From Pedobacter jejuensis (GTDB lineage Bacteria; Bacteroidota; Bacteroidia; Sphingobacteriales; Sphingobacteriaceae), in NCBI RefSeq assembly GCF_003725795.1, contig NZ_RBEE01000023.1:558001-622000 (forward strand): a stretch of 64,000 bases of DNA, given 5' to 3'. The position numbers and the translations under genes are program-made. Positions 26,040-33,784 of this stretch are shown here, piece after piece. The notes beneath the pieces were generated by a model that had not been told where the DNA came from, made no database searches, and worked only from the letters and a program-made list of their open reading frames with translations. Each line of letters opens with the position of its first letter. Within the stretch, counting starts at the first letter, position 1.

Positions 26040-27246
26040 TGGTAACGGGATTTGCTTTCTGCAAACTGAGGAACCAAATTACGGATATTAACTGTATGCC
26101 TGCAAATATTACTTGATAACCAATTGGGAATTTTAAAATCAAAACCAATAAAAAACCTAGTATTAATCTACCATATTCGAATTTTACCAGCCATTTTTTT
26201 TGCTCCAATAATGCGCCACAACTTATTAAAGTGAGCATCGTGAATGATGTTCCTGAAAATAAGGCGGCAATTTCCATTTTGGCATAAGAAAATAAAATGA
26301 GCGAACCAGCCCCCAAAGCAATAGCAAACTGTACCAAAACGTACCCTGTTAATTTATTCTGATAGCTAGGATTATACTTTTTATAAACAGCTGCATTTAT
26401 TTCTGGTGCCAGTTGAAAACCACCCAAATGAGCCGGAAACCAACCTGGCGGCTTTAAAAACACCTTTAACTTGTCACTAAATTTCGGAGATTGCTTGGCA
26501 GTTTTCACCAAATCATCCCAATAATGAAGGTTTGCCCAAACCGGATTCCAGCTGGCTAGAGGTTTCGTGATGCCGTAATAAACCTCCTCTTCTTCCTTTT
26601 GAAAAGTTCCGAAAAATCTATCCCAAATAATTAGCGTGCCAGCATGATTTTTATCGATGTATTTTGGATTTGAACCATGGTGAACCCGATGGTGTGAAGG
26701 CGTATTCAAAATATATTCTAAAAAACCCATCGATTTTATGGCTCGGGTATGAATCCAAAATTGATATAAAGTATTAAAAGAACTCAAGGTTAAAAACATA
26801 ATCGGGTCGAAACCAACGAGCGCCAAGGGCAGGTAAAAAACCCAGCTAAACCAACCCTGAAACCAACTTTGGCGCAATGCAACAGTTAAATTGTATTCTT
26901 CTGATTGATGATGGACAATATGTGCTGCCCAAAGCGCATTTACCTGGTGGCTCATTCGGTGAAACCAGTAATAGAAAAAATCTACACCGATAAATAGGAT
27001 AATCCAAACCCAAATGGATTTTGGCATTTCGAAAAGTCGCCAATGTTCAAAAATATACTTATAACCAAAAAACAATGCCGTTTTCATAAAAATGCCAGTA
27101 AGCTGCTGCCCTATCCCCTGACTTAAATTTGAAATACTATCGTTTAACCTATAATAATCAAGTTTTTTATAAAAGTTATAGGCAAGTTCAATCCCGATAA
27201 GGATAAAAAATACGGGTACAGATAACGCAATGTAATCTACCTTCAT
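26029..27246 (-). CDS. Fatty acid hydroxylase superfamily protein, alkylglycerol monooxygenase-like
   Basis: Integral-membrane di-iron enzyme of the sterol desaturase/fatty acid hydroxylase superfamily, 405 aa. Histidine boxes are clear: HRMSH (H96-H100), HIVHH (H109-H113) and HHRVHH (H185-H190). The segment from H100 through ALWAAHIVHHQSEEYNL and ALRQS closely resembles alkylglycerol monooxygenase (TMEM195), as does the extra C-terminal membrane region (residues 300-400). That enzyme cleaves the ether bond of alkylglycerols. An 11-bp overlap links it to the lysoplasmalogenase-like gene downstream. A generic sterol desaturase call is the fallback. Confidence 0.85.
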   Translation of the reverse strand: MKVDYIALSVPVFFILIGIELAYNFYKKLDYYRLNDSISNLSQGIGQQLTGIFMKTALFFGYKYIFEHWRLFEMPKSIWVWIILFIGVDFFYYWFHRMSHQVNALWAAHIVHHQSEEYNLTVALRQSWFQGWFSWVFYLPLALVGFDPIMFLTLSSFNTLYQFWIHTRAIKSMGFLEYILNTPSHHRVHHGSNPKYIDKNHAGTLIIWDRFFGTFQKEEEEVYYGITKPLASWNPVWANLHYWDDLVKTAKQSPKFSDKLKVFLKPPGWFPAHLGGFQLAPEINAAVYKKYNPSYQNKLTGYVLVQFAIALGAGSLILFSYAKMEIAALFSGTSFTMLTLISCGALLEQKKWLVKFEYGRLILGFLLVLILKFPIGYQVIFAGIQLISVIWFLSLQKANPVTNEN

Positions 27247-27366
27247 GGAAAAAAATATTTGGTTAGAAATATCAGATTACAATTTAGAAAAAAAACTGCT
27301 AAGCTGAAACATTATGTGTCTGATTTTGTATTAGCAGTATTAAATAATAAAATAACAGAAATAAAT

Positions 27367-27729
27367 TTGAAAAGAGTACTTATTGTTGATGATGACCCAG
27401 ATATTTTAGAGGTTTTTCAGCTTGCATTAGAAAATGAACATTACACTGTTTACCCATTATTATCGCCTAGATTTATTTTCAAAACCATTAAAGAATTTAA
27501 CCCCGATTTAATAATTTTAGATATCATGTTAAACGGAATGGATGGTAGAGCAGTATTCAAACAATTGCGTTCCAATCCCGATACCGAACAAATACCTGTA
27601 ATCATGGCATCTGCACGCTATGATGAGACGTATATTAATGCTCAAAAATATCATCCTGATGATTATTTAGAAAAGCCATTTAACATTGCGTTGATGTTGC
27701 AAAAAGTAAATAGATTAACATTAAATTAA
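27367..27729 (+). CDS. Single-domain response regulator (receiver only), TTG start
   Basis: Receiver domain of about 120 aa with no output domain. The acidic pair is in LIVDDDPD, the phospho-acceptor Asp in LIILDIML, and the conserved Lys in YLEKPF. There is no ATG at the N-terminus; the TTG at 27367 gives MKRVLIVDDDP, the standard start, whereas a TTG 36 codons upstream adds an unrelated basic stretch. Output must come from a partner protein; no kinase is nearby. An outer-membrane protein gene follows 14 bp later and may be co-transcribed. Confidence 0.82.
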   Translation: MKRVLIVDDDPDILEVFQLALENEHYTVYPLLSPRFIFKTIKEFNPDLIILDIMLNGMDGRAVFKQLRSNPDTEQIPVIMASARYDETYINAQKYHPDDYLEKPFNIALMLQKVNRLTLN

Positions 27730-27743
27730 TAAAATATAAAAAT

Positions 27744-28373
27744 ATGAAACTAAAATTACTTACTCCGATAGCCATGCTACTAGTTGGATTAGCGATGCAA
27801 ACAAAAGCTCAAACCGGGCGACCAGATAAACTATATTCTATGAGTGGTATTGGTTTTGCTTTTCCGATGGGCGAAACCGCAGATTATCTTAAGCCAAAAT
27901 TTTCTACATCATTGGGTATAAATTTAGGTTTGGGTGATGGTGGTTTATTCCTGTATCCAAAAGTTAGCTTACATGCTTTCGAGTTTAACCAAATTACACC
28001 CGATGCAGGTTACACGTATACTTTGCAAAAAGGGCGTGCTACTACGTACTTGTTAAATGTTGCTTTAGGATACCGAAAAATTGTTAATAAATGGGCTTTC
28101 TATGGTTTCGCTGGTGCTGGTGGAGGTTTTGTTCTAACGCCACAAGCGGGTGTTAATGCACAAACACTACAAGTTACCATGGATAATAAAACCAATGGAA
28201 TGGGTATTTTTGAAGGTGGTGGTGGAATTGAATACAATATTGGCGGTGCTAATCTATTTGTAGAAGCAAGCTATATGTATGGTTTTACGAAAATTCAAAA
28301 TAGGGTTTTCAATACGGTTCCAATTTCAATTGGCATTAAACCAAATTTGAGTAAATTATTAAGCAAGCTTTAA
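27744..28373 (+). CDS. Outer-membrane beta-barrel protein (OmpA/PorT-like barrel)
   Basis: A 209-aa protein with a signal peptide (MKLKLLTPIAMLLVGLAMQTKAQ) and alternating amphipathic strands rich in Gly and aromatics (YSMSGIGFAFPMGE, SLGINLGLGDGGLFLYPKVSLHAFEF, YGFAGAGGGFVLTP, LFVEASYMYGFTK). This is the pattern of small 8-10-stranded outer-membrane barrels. No specific function can be assigned. It follows the receiver gene by 14 bp and ends at a strong terminator. Confidence 0.75.
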   Translation: MKLKLLTPIAMLLVGLAMQTKAQTGRPDKLYSMSGIGFAFPMGETADYLKPKFSTSLGINLGLGDGGLFLYPKVSLHAFEFNQITPDAGYTYTLQKGRATTYLLNVALGYRKIVNKWAFYGFAGAGGGFVLTPQAGVNAQTLQVTMDNKTNGMGIFEGGGGIEYNIGGANLFVEASYMYGFTKIQNRVFNTVPISIGIKPNLSKLLSKL

Positions 28374-28396
28374 TTATTCAAATCATAAAAAATGAG

Positions 28397-28430
28397 GGCG
28401 ACAACGTTAATACGTTAGTCGCCTTTTTTT
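28397..28430 (+). terminator. Rho-independent terminator
   Basis: GGCGACAACGT and ACGTTAGTCGCC form a stem with one bulge, followed by seven T. It lies 24 bases after the outer-membrane protein stop codon. Confidence 0.85.
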
Positions 28431-28578
28431 GTTTAAAAGCTTAAATGTTAAAAGAATAAAAATTTGAAGTAAAAAAAACGTTCATCTTCATTGGAAAGAA
28501 CGAATTTGAAACGAAATAAGAAAAATCGATACGATAAATAATTTATTGAGAACATTTTTATTACTAATTATTTTAGCA

Positions 28579-28586
28579 TAGATTTG
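28579..28586 (+). promoter_or_regulatory. -7 promoter box for the exonuclease/GIY-YIG gene
   Basis: TAGATTTG is a full TAnnTTTG match 16 bases upstream of the ATG. Confidence 0.45.
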
Positions 28587-28602
28587 TATTCAAATTAATT
28601 AA

Positions 28603-29976
28603 ATGTTATACGCAGTTGTAGATATAGAAACCACCGGCGGCCATGCTTCGGCAAATGGTATAACCGAAGTTGCCATAAATATTCACGATGGTAATGAAGT
28701 CGTGGAGCGGTATTCTACTTTAATTAATCCTTTAATTAACATTCCTATTCACATTACTGCTTTAACAGGCATTGATAATGAAATGGTGAAATCTGCACCA
28801 ACATTTGCCGATGTTGCTTTGCAAATTTATCAGTTATTAAATGGTAAAGTATTTGTAGCCCATAATGTTAACTTCGATTATTCTTTTTTAAAACATCATT
28901 TAGCTGCTGCAGGTTACGATTTACAATGTAAAAAACTTTGCACGGTTAGAATGAGCCGAAAGGTTTTTCCGGGGAAGGTTTCATACAGCTTAGGAAAATT
29001 ATGTAGTTCGCTTCAAATTCCACTACAAAACAGGCACCGTGCCGCAGGCGATGCCGATGCAACAAGCTTACTTTTCAATCTGCTACTACAACATGATGTT
29101 GATGGAGTGATTTTTGAAATGCTAAAAAAAACATCAAAAGAACAAGTTCTACCGCCACATTTAGACAAAGCAGCGGTTATCAGATTACCAAATCAACCTG
29201 GGGTTTATTATTTTAAAGATAATAAAGGCAAAATTATTTATGTTGGAAAAGCAAAAGATTTAAAGAAACGGGTTACAAGTCATTTTACAGGTAATAAACC
29301 AAACAGGCAGCGTCAGGATTTTTTGAAAAACATTCACAATATAGATTATGTAGTTTGTGGAACAGAATTGATGGCATTAATTTTAGAAGCCAATGAAATA
29401 AAACGACTGTGGCCAGAAAACAATCGTGCTATGAAGCGCTACGAACATAAATATGATTTATGTGTGTTTGAAGGTCAGAATGGTTATTTACGCCTGGCCA
29501 TTGATAAGCATAAAACGAACAACAAGCCTTTACAAAGTTTTAATAACTTGCTAGAAGGCTATAATTTTTTAAACCACTTAATCAACACTTATCAGCTTTG
29601 CGCTAAACTATGCTACCTGCAAAAAGCAGCAACCAAATGTATGGCACATGAAAACGGACAATGTTTTGGCGCCTGTAGTGGGATTGAAACCGTAGCAATT
29701 TACAACAAACGTTTAAACGCAGCACTCGAGGATATACAAAACATGCAACCTAGTTTTGCATTGGTTGATGAAGGTAGAAAAGATGAAGAATTAAGTTGTC
29801 TTGTTGTAGAAAAGGGAAAATTTTATGGCATGGGCTATTTTACAGATAAAAACTATTTAGACGATGGTTTCGAACCGTTTAAAGAGAACCTATCTACTTA
29901 TCAATCAAACAGCTATATTTTGAATTTGATTTTGAATCACGCCGAGCAACATCCCCAGAAATTATATAAATTATAG
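28603..29976 (+). CDS. DEDDh exonuclease fused to a GIY-YIG (UvrC/Cho-like) endonuclease
   Basis: A two-nuclease protein of 457 aa. Residues 1-165 form a DnaQ-like 3'-5' exonuclease: VDIETTGG (D7, E9), HNVNFD and the final HRAAGDADAT (HxxxxD). Residues about 195-275 form a GIY-YIG domain (QPGVYYFKDNKGKIIYVGKAKDLKKRV). The C-terminal third has five Cys (333, 337, 346, 354, 358); the last three follow the C-x7-C-x3-C spacing of the UvrC iron-sulfur ligands. The UvrC RNase H-like nuclease and HhH domains are absent. A repair role is likely. The next gene starts 2 bp downstream. Confidence 0.9.
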   Translation: MLYAVVDIETTGGHASANGITEVAINIHDGNEVVERYSTLINPLINIPIHITALTGIDNEMVKSAPTFADVALQIYQLLNGKVFVAHNVNFDYSFLKHHLAAAGYDLQCKKLCTVRMSRKVFPGKVSYSLGKLCSSLQIPLQNRHRAAGDADATSLLFNLLLQHDVDGVIFEMLKKTSKEQVLPPHLDKAAVIRLPNQPGVYYFKDNKGKIIYVGKAKDLKKRVTSHFTGNKPNRQRQDFLKNIHNIDYVVCGTELMALILEANEIKRLWPENNRAMKRYEHKYDLCVFEGQNGYLRLAIDKHKTNNKPLQSFNNLLEGYNFLNHLINTYQLCAKLCYLQKAATKCMAHENGQCFGACSGIETVAIYNKRLNAALEDIQNMQPSFALVDEGRKDEELSCLVVEKGKFYGMGYFTDKNYLDDGFEPFKENLSTYQSNSYILNLILNHAEQHPQKLYKL

Positions 29977-29978
29977 CC

Positions 29979-30317
29979 ATGTTAACGGTTGAAGAATTTA
30001 AAAAACTGGCACTTTCGTTTGAGAATGCTACGGAGGAACCTCACTTTGAAAAGGCGTCATTCAGGGTAAATAAAAAGATTTTTGCTACGTTAAATAGCTC
30101 AAAATGTGCCATATCATTAAAGCTTACACCTGTAGATCAGTCGGTATTTTGCAGTTTTGATTCTGAAAACATATACCAGGCAAATGGCCCATGGGGTAAG
30201 CAAGGATGGACAATTTTCGAATTTAATAAGTTAAAAGAAGATTTAATTGAAGATGCATTAACATTATCTTATTGTAATGTGGCACCGAAAAACTTAGCTT
30301 TAAAATACTTGAAGTGA
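29979..30317 (+). CDS. MmcQ/YjbR family protein
   Basis: A 112-aa protein of the MmcQ/YjbR family, which has a CyaY-like fold and is suggested to bind DNA. Typical features are the N-terminal EFKKLALSFENATEEPHFEKASFRVNKKIFATL and the later GWTIFEFNKLKEDLIEDALTLSYCNVAPKNL. Family function is not well established. It begins 2 bp after the exonuclease/GIY-YIG gene, so they are probably co-transcribed. That may hint at a link to nucleic acids, but the family is found in many contexts. Confidence 0.85.
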   Translation: MLTVEEFKKLALSFENATEEPHFEKASFRVNKKIFATLNSSKCAISLKLTPVDQSVFCSFDSENIYQANGPWGKQGWTIFEFNKLKEDLIEDALTLSYCNVAPKNLALKYLK

Positions 30318-30375
30318 TTAAAAACCGTATTTAATTTAATGATATGGCTATATTTACTTTTATAAAATTAATATC

Positions 30376-30792
30376 ATGACAAAAACACTTTGGATAAATC
30401 TACCAGTTGAAGATGTAAATAAATCGAAAGAATTTTTTACCAAAATTGGCTTCACTCCTAACACGCAATATGGTGCTAATGAAGATTCTGCATCTTTTAT
30501 AGTTGGCGAAAATGGCTTAATCATTATGCTTTTTAAAAAGTCAGTATATGAATCATTCGCGGGTACATCAGTTTCTGAAAAATCATCAGGCGCTGAAGTA
30601 TTATTTTCTATAGATGCTGAAAGCGCTGAAGATGTTGATGAAATAGCTAAAAAAGTTGTAGAAGCTGGAGGCTCGATATACGGACAACCAGGTTACAAAG
30701 ATGGCTGGATGTATGGATGTGGTTTTATTGATTTAGACGGACAACGATGGAATATTCTTTATATGGATTTAAGTAAAATGCCATTAGGATAA
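30376..30792 (+). CDS. VOC superfamily (glyoxalase/bleomycin-resistance fold) protein
   Basis: A 138-aa vicinal-oxygen-chelate protein. The paired beta-alpha-beta-beta-beta modules are visible: LWINLPVEDVNKSKEFFTKIGF in the first half and the C-terminal GWMYGCGFIDLDGQRWNILYMD in the second. This subgroup (glyoxalase-like, sometimes called lactoylglutathione lyase-related) has few characterised members, and metal ligands are not certain from sequence alone. It has its own AT-rich upstream region with TATATTTA near 30349 as a possible -7 box. The substrate is unknown. Confidence 0.82.
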   Translation: MTKTLWINLPVEDVNKSKEFFTKIGFTPNTQYGANEDSASFIVGENGLIIMLFKKSVYESFAGTSVSEKSSGAEVLFSIDAESAEDVDEIAKKVVEAGGSIYGQPGYKDGWMYGCGFIDLDGQRWNILYMDLSKMPLG

Positions 30793-30838
30793 TTCAGATA
30801 GTGTTCCGCTAATTGTTTCCATGTATTTAAGGACCAAA

Positions 30839-30986
30839 TGAGGCTGTATCATAACTACGAAATGTCATGATCCTCTCGAAGGATTTGCAAAACTGCCTTT
30901 AGGTATTTCGATGCTTGACAAGCTCAGCACAGGCTTAGCTTAACGTGACAAGATTCCAAGAGAAATTGATTTATGATACAGACTCA
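30839..30986. repeat. 148-bp MITE-like element with 16-bp terminal inverted repeats
   Basis: TGAGGCTGTATCATAA at the left and TTATGATACAGACTCA at the right are inverted copies matching at 15 of 16 positions. The interior contains GTCATGATCCTCTCGAAGGAT and GACAAGCTCAGCACAGG motifs and no ORF. Its ends are unlike those of the four-copy family. Confidence 0.75.
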
Positions 30987-31034
30987 TCTGAATAAAAAAT
31001 CTTAAAATAAGTAATAACTTTTTTAAAGAATATT

Positions 31035-31224
31035 AAACTGAGTTCGATTATTAATTTTCCTTACAATTACCGCTAAACTACTTTTCCTTAATTTACGTCA
31101 CCCTGAATTTATTTCAGGGTCTTATTTGCAAGAAAGATGCTGAAATAAATTCAGCAAGACGTGTCGTAAAAGTATTAATGTGATAAAACAGCAAAATATT
31201 AAGTTTAAGAATCGAATTCAGATT
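31035..31224 (-). repeat. MITE-like dispersed repeat, copy C (inverted)
   Basis: Full-length copy in the opposite orientation to A and B. It contains the central CCCTGAATTTATTTCAGGG hairpin and the adjacent GCTGAAATAAATTCAGC hairpin, flanked by ACGTC and GACGT, so the core is itself palindromic. It ends 7 bases before the bioA stop codon. Confidence 0.8.
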
Positions 31225-31231
31225 ATTAACA

Positions 31232-32497
31232 TTAAACTTCATCCAAAGCACTCTTAATTGAACTATAGACATAATCTAAATCTTCATTACTAATTATGTA
31301 TGGTGGAAGTATATAGATGATGTTTCCAAGTGGCCTCAATATAATTCCTTTATCTAAAAAATAATTATATAGTAGATTTCGAAGGTTGCTTAGATAGGAT
31401 GTTTCATTTCCGGTTTCCCACTCAATAGCTATAATTGTTCCGGTTTGGCGAATTGCCTTAACTTTATTGTGCGATTTAATCTCTTTTAAAAACACAGCAT
31501 GCTTCGCCTCTATTCTTTTTATGTTCTGTAATGTTTCATCTTTTAATAAGATATCTAAACTTGCTAAAGATGCCACACATGCAATAGGATTTGCAGTGAA
31601 TGAATGTCCGTGATAAAGCGTTTTTAGTTTATCATCACTTAAAAAAGCTTCGAAAATTTCATTTGTGCAGGTAGTAACACCCAAAGGCATCGTCCCACCG
31701 GTTAAGCCTTTACTTAAGCAAAATATATCAGGTTTATTTTTTAATTTTTCGCAGGCAAAATAAGTTCCTGTTCTACCAAAGCCTGTCATCACTTCATCGG
31801 CAATGGTTAAAATATTTGATGCTTTACAAGTAGAAATCAGTTCGTCAAGATATTTGGCTTCGTACATCAGCATACCTGCAGAGCCTAAAATTAATGGTTC
31901 AAAAATGAAACAAGCAGCTTCCGATTTTAGTTCTGATATTTGTTTTTTGATGCTTTCGATATTATCTGCATTGGGTAAAGCAATAAATTCTACATCAAAT
32001 AATAAACTATTAAAAGCATCGGTAAAAATGCTACGACCACTAACCGACATGGCACCAAATGTATCGCCATGATAGGCATTTTTAAAAGCCAGTATTTTGG
32101 TTTTGGGTGTTTGTTTATTATCCCAATATTGCAAACACATTTTCAACGCTACTTCAACAGCTGTAGAACCATTATCCGTATAAAAAACCTTTTCTTGCTT
32201 ACCTGGCAAAAGCGGTAACAATCTTTCTGCAAGCAAAACAGCAGGCTCATGCGTAAAGCCGGCAAAAATAACATGCTCTAAAAGATTTAACTGCTCTGAA
32301 ACCTTTTGTGCGATATGTGGATGAGCGTGACCATGAATATTTACCCACCAGGATGATACTGCATCGATATATTTATTACCATTTTCATCAAAAACATAAA
32401 CGCCTTCGCCTCTAACAATTGGTATGTGCGGCAAAGCATTTTTCATCTGAGTATATGGATGCCAGATTACTTTTTTATCTCTTTCTACTAAATTCAT
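31232..32497 (-). CDS. bioA: Adenosylmethionine-8-amino-7-oxononanoate aminotransferase
   Basis: PLP-dependent class III aminotransferase of biotin synthesis, converting KAPA to DAPA with S-adenosylmethionine as amino donor. The 421-aa length is standard. Diagnostic parts are WHPYTQMKN at the N-terminus, SSWWVNIHGHAHP, YTDNGSTAVEVALKM, the IADEVMTGFGRTG block and the PLP lysine in LSKGLTGGTMPLG. Other bio genes are not in this window. It overlaps the CPBP protease gene by 4 bp (ATGA), placing it last in a run of four overlapping genes. Confidence 0.95.
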   Translation of the reverse strand: MNLVERDKKVIWHPYTQMKNALPHIPIVRGEGVYVFDENGNKYIDAVSSWWVNIHGHAHPHIAQKVSEQLNLLEHVIFAGFTHEPAVLLAERLLPLLPGKQEKVFYTDNGSTAVEVALKMCLQYWDNKQTPKTKILAFKNAYHGDTFGAMSVSGRSIFTDAFNSLLFDVEFIALPNADNIESIKKQISELKSEAACFIFEPLILGSAGMLMYEAKYLDELISTCKASNILTIADEVMTGFGRTGTYFACEKLKNKPDIFCLSKGLTGGTMPLGVTTCTNEIFEAFLSDDKLKTLYHGHSFTANPIACVASLASLDILLKDETLQNIKRIEAKHAVFLKEIKSHNKVKAIRQTGTIIAIEWETGNETSYLSNLRNLLYNYFLDKGIILRPLGNIIYILPPYIISNEDLDYVYSSIKSALDEV

Positions 32498-33339
32498 ACT
32501 GCCTCTATTTCTTTTACTGGCATTATTTTTTCCTTAAATAATAACCAGATGATATAAATTAATAAAATAATGGTACAAATTGCTGAGCCTTCTATACCAA
32601 ATGTTCCACCAGAAAACATAGGGTTACCAATTGGTTTAGCAGCCAACAAACCAGATTGGGCTAAACCACTAACCTTAAATCCTAATAAGTTTCCTTGGGT
32701 AAAGTTCCAAGCAAAATGGATACCTACCGCCCACCAGATATTTCCTTTTTGCAAAGTTATAATTGAAAATAAAATGCCACATAAAGTGATATTTATCATC
32801 GCCAATGCAGAAAAACCAGGGTTTGTAAAATGAATTAAACCAAATAAAATACCATTACTTAATACCGTAACCGGGATAAGATAGCGTTCTGCGAAAACAA
32901 CTAAAGGAAAACTTCTGAAGGTGAATTCTTCAAACACACCAACCAAAATAAAGAACAACAAATAACCTGCAATATTTAAGGGCAATATTCTTGTCGCTGT
33001 AAATTGTACAGAATTTAAGAAATACATAATGGTTGCGCAAAGCAGGATTAGCAAAAAACCAATAATACTTCCCTTTAAAAATGGGATTAAGGTATTCATC
33101 TTTATAAATATCGTGGAGAAATTTCTGTTTGGATAAATATGAAAAATCATCAATAAAGCACCAATAACAATCAATATTGCTGCAGCTTCAAAAATAAGCT
33201 GACTAAATAAATTATTCGAAAATTTAAAAATTTCGAACTGGAAGATGATGCTAAACGGAACTGACCAAAGAAAAATGAAGAAAATAAATAAAACAACCCG
33301 TAAAATAGGTTTAAGGTAATAAAGAAATTTATTTTCCAT
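32494..33339 (-). CDS. CPBP family intramembrane metalloprotease (CAAX-like)
   Basis: Multi-pass membrane protein of 281 aa with the CPBP/Abi signature: EEFTFRSF (EExxxR), FGLIHF (FxxxH) and HFAWNF (HxxxN), the predicted metal ligands. Bacterial members include bacteriocin self-immunity proteins and proteins of unknown role; the substrate cannot be predicted. Start is taken at MENKFLYY (33339); an ATG three codons upstream is possible. It overlaps the NUDIX gene by 11 bp upstream and bioA by 4 bp downstream. Confidence 0.88.
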   Translation of the reverse strand: MENKFLYYLKPILRVVLFIFFIFLWSVPFSIIFQFEIFKFSNNLFSQLIFEAAAILIVIGALLMIFHIYPNRNFSTIFIKMNTLIPFLKGSIIGFLLILLCATIMYFLNSVQFTATRILPLNIAGYLLFFILVGVFEEFTFRSFPLVVFAERYLIPVTVLSNGILFGLIHFTNPGFSALAMINITLCGILFSIITLQKGNIWWAVGIHFAWNFTQGNLLGFKVSGLAQSGLLAAKPIGNPMFSGGTFGIEGSAICTIILLIYIIWLLFKEKIMPVKEIEAV

Positions 33340-33784
33340 CAACTGCAAATTTTTCCTTTAACAGCCCTGCTACAGTTTTATCTGTTTTGAAGGTGATGGT
33401 GTCGATTGATAAATCGTTTATATTTACCCATCTAAAGGCTTGCAATATTTCTCCATCACCATCGAAGTCGTAAATTTTGGTTTTGAAAGCAAGCTGAAGA
33501 GGTGCTTTCTCTTTTACTAAGTAATACACACTTATTACCTGGCTATCATTGAACGATGATTTTTCAAAAAAATCAGTAGTATAAAAGTGAGCAATTACAT
33601 CAATTTCGGCATTACACTCTTCAACAAATTCACGCTTTAAACCATCAATTAAACCTTCTCCAAACTCTAACCCGCCACCAGGAAACTTGCTAAAGCGAAA
33701 GCCATATTCTTGCTCATCACTTACTAAAACCTCATTATGCTGATTGATTAGCAAACCATAAACCCTAACATTAAAGTAGCTCAT
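33329..33784 (-). CDS. NUDIX hydrolase
   Basis: A 151-aa NUDIX protein. The Nudix box is intact: G-G-G-L-E-F-G-E then REFVEEC (GX5EX7REUXEEXGU pattern, about residues 36-58). The family hydrolyses nucleoside diphosphate-linked substrates; the specific substrate is not evident. Its start overlaps the CDF transporter stop by 14 bp and its end overlaps the CPBP gene, so translation is coupled in this operon. Confidence 0.88.
   Translation of the reverse strand: MSYFNVRVYGLLINQHNEVLVSDEQEYGFRFSKFPGGGLEFGEGLIDGLKREFVEECNAEIDVIAHFYTTDFFEKSSFNDSQVISVYYLVKEKAPLQLAFKTKIYDFDGDGEILQAFRWVNINDLSIDTITFKTDKTVAGLLKEKFAVDGK

Larger units (their letters stand above)
30793..31231. other. Intergenic region between convergent VOC and bioA genes
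   Basis: The 439 bases are almost entirely filled by two unrelated inverted-repeat elements: the 148-bp element (30839-30986) and MITE-like copy C (31035-31224). No gene was seen. Confidence 0.7.
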
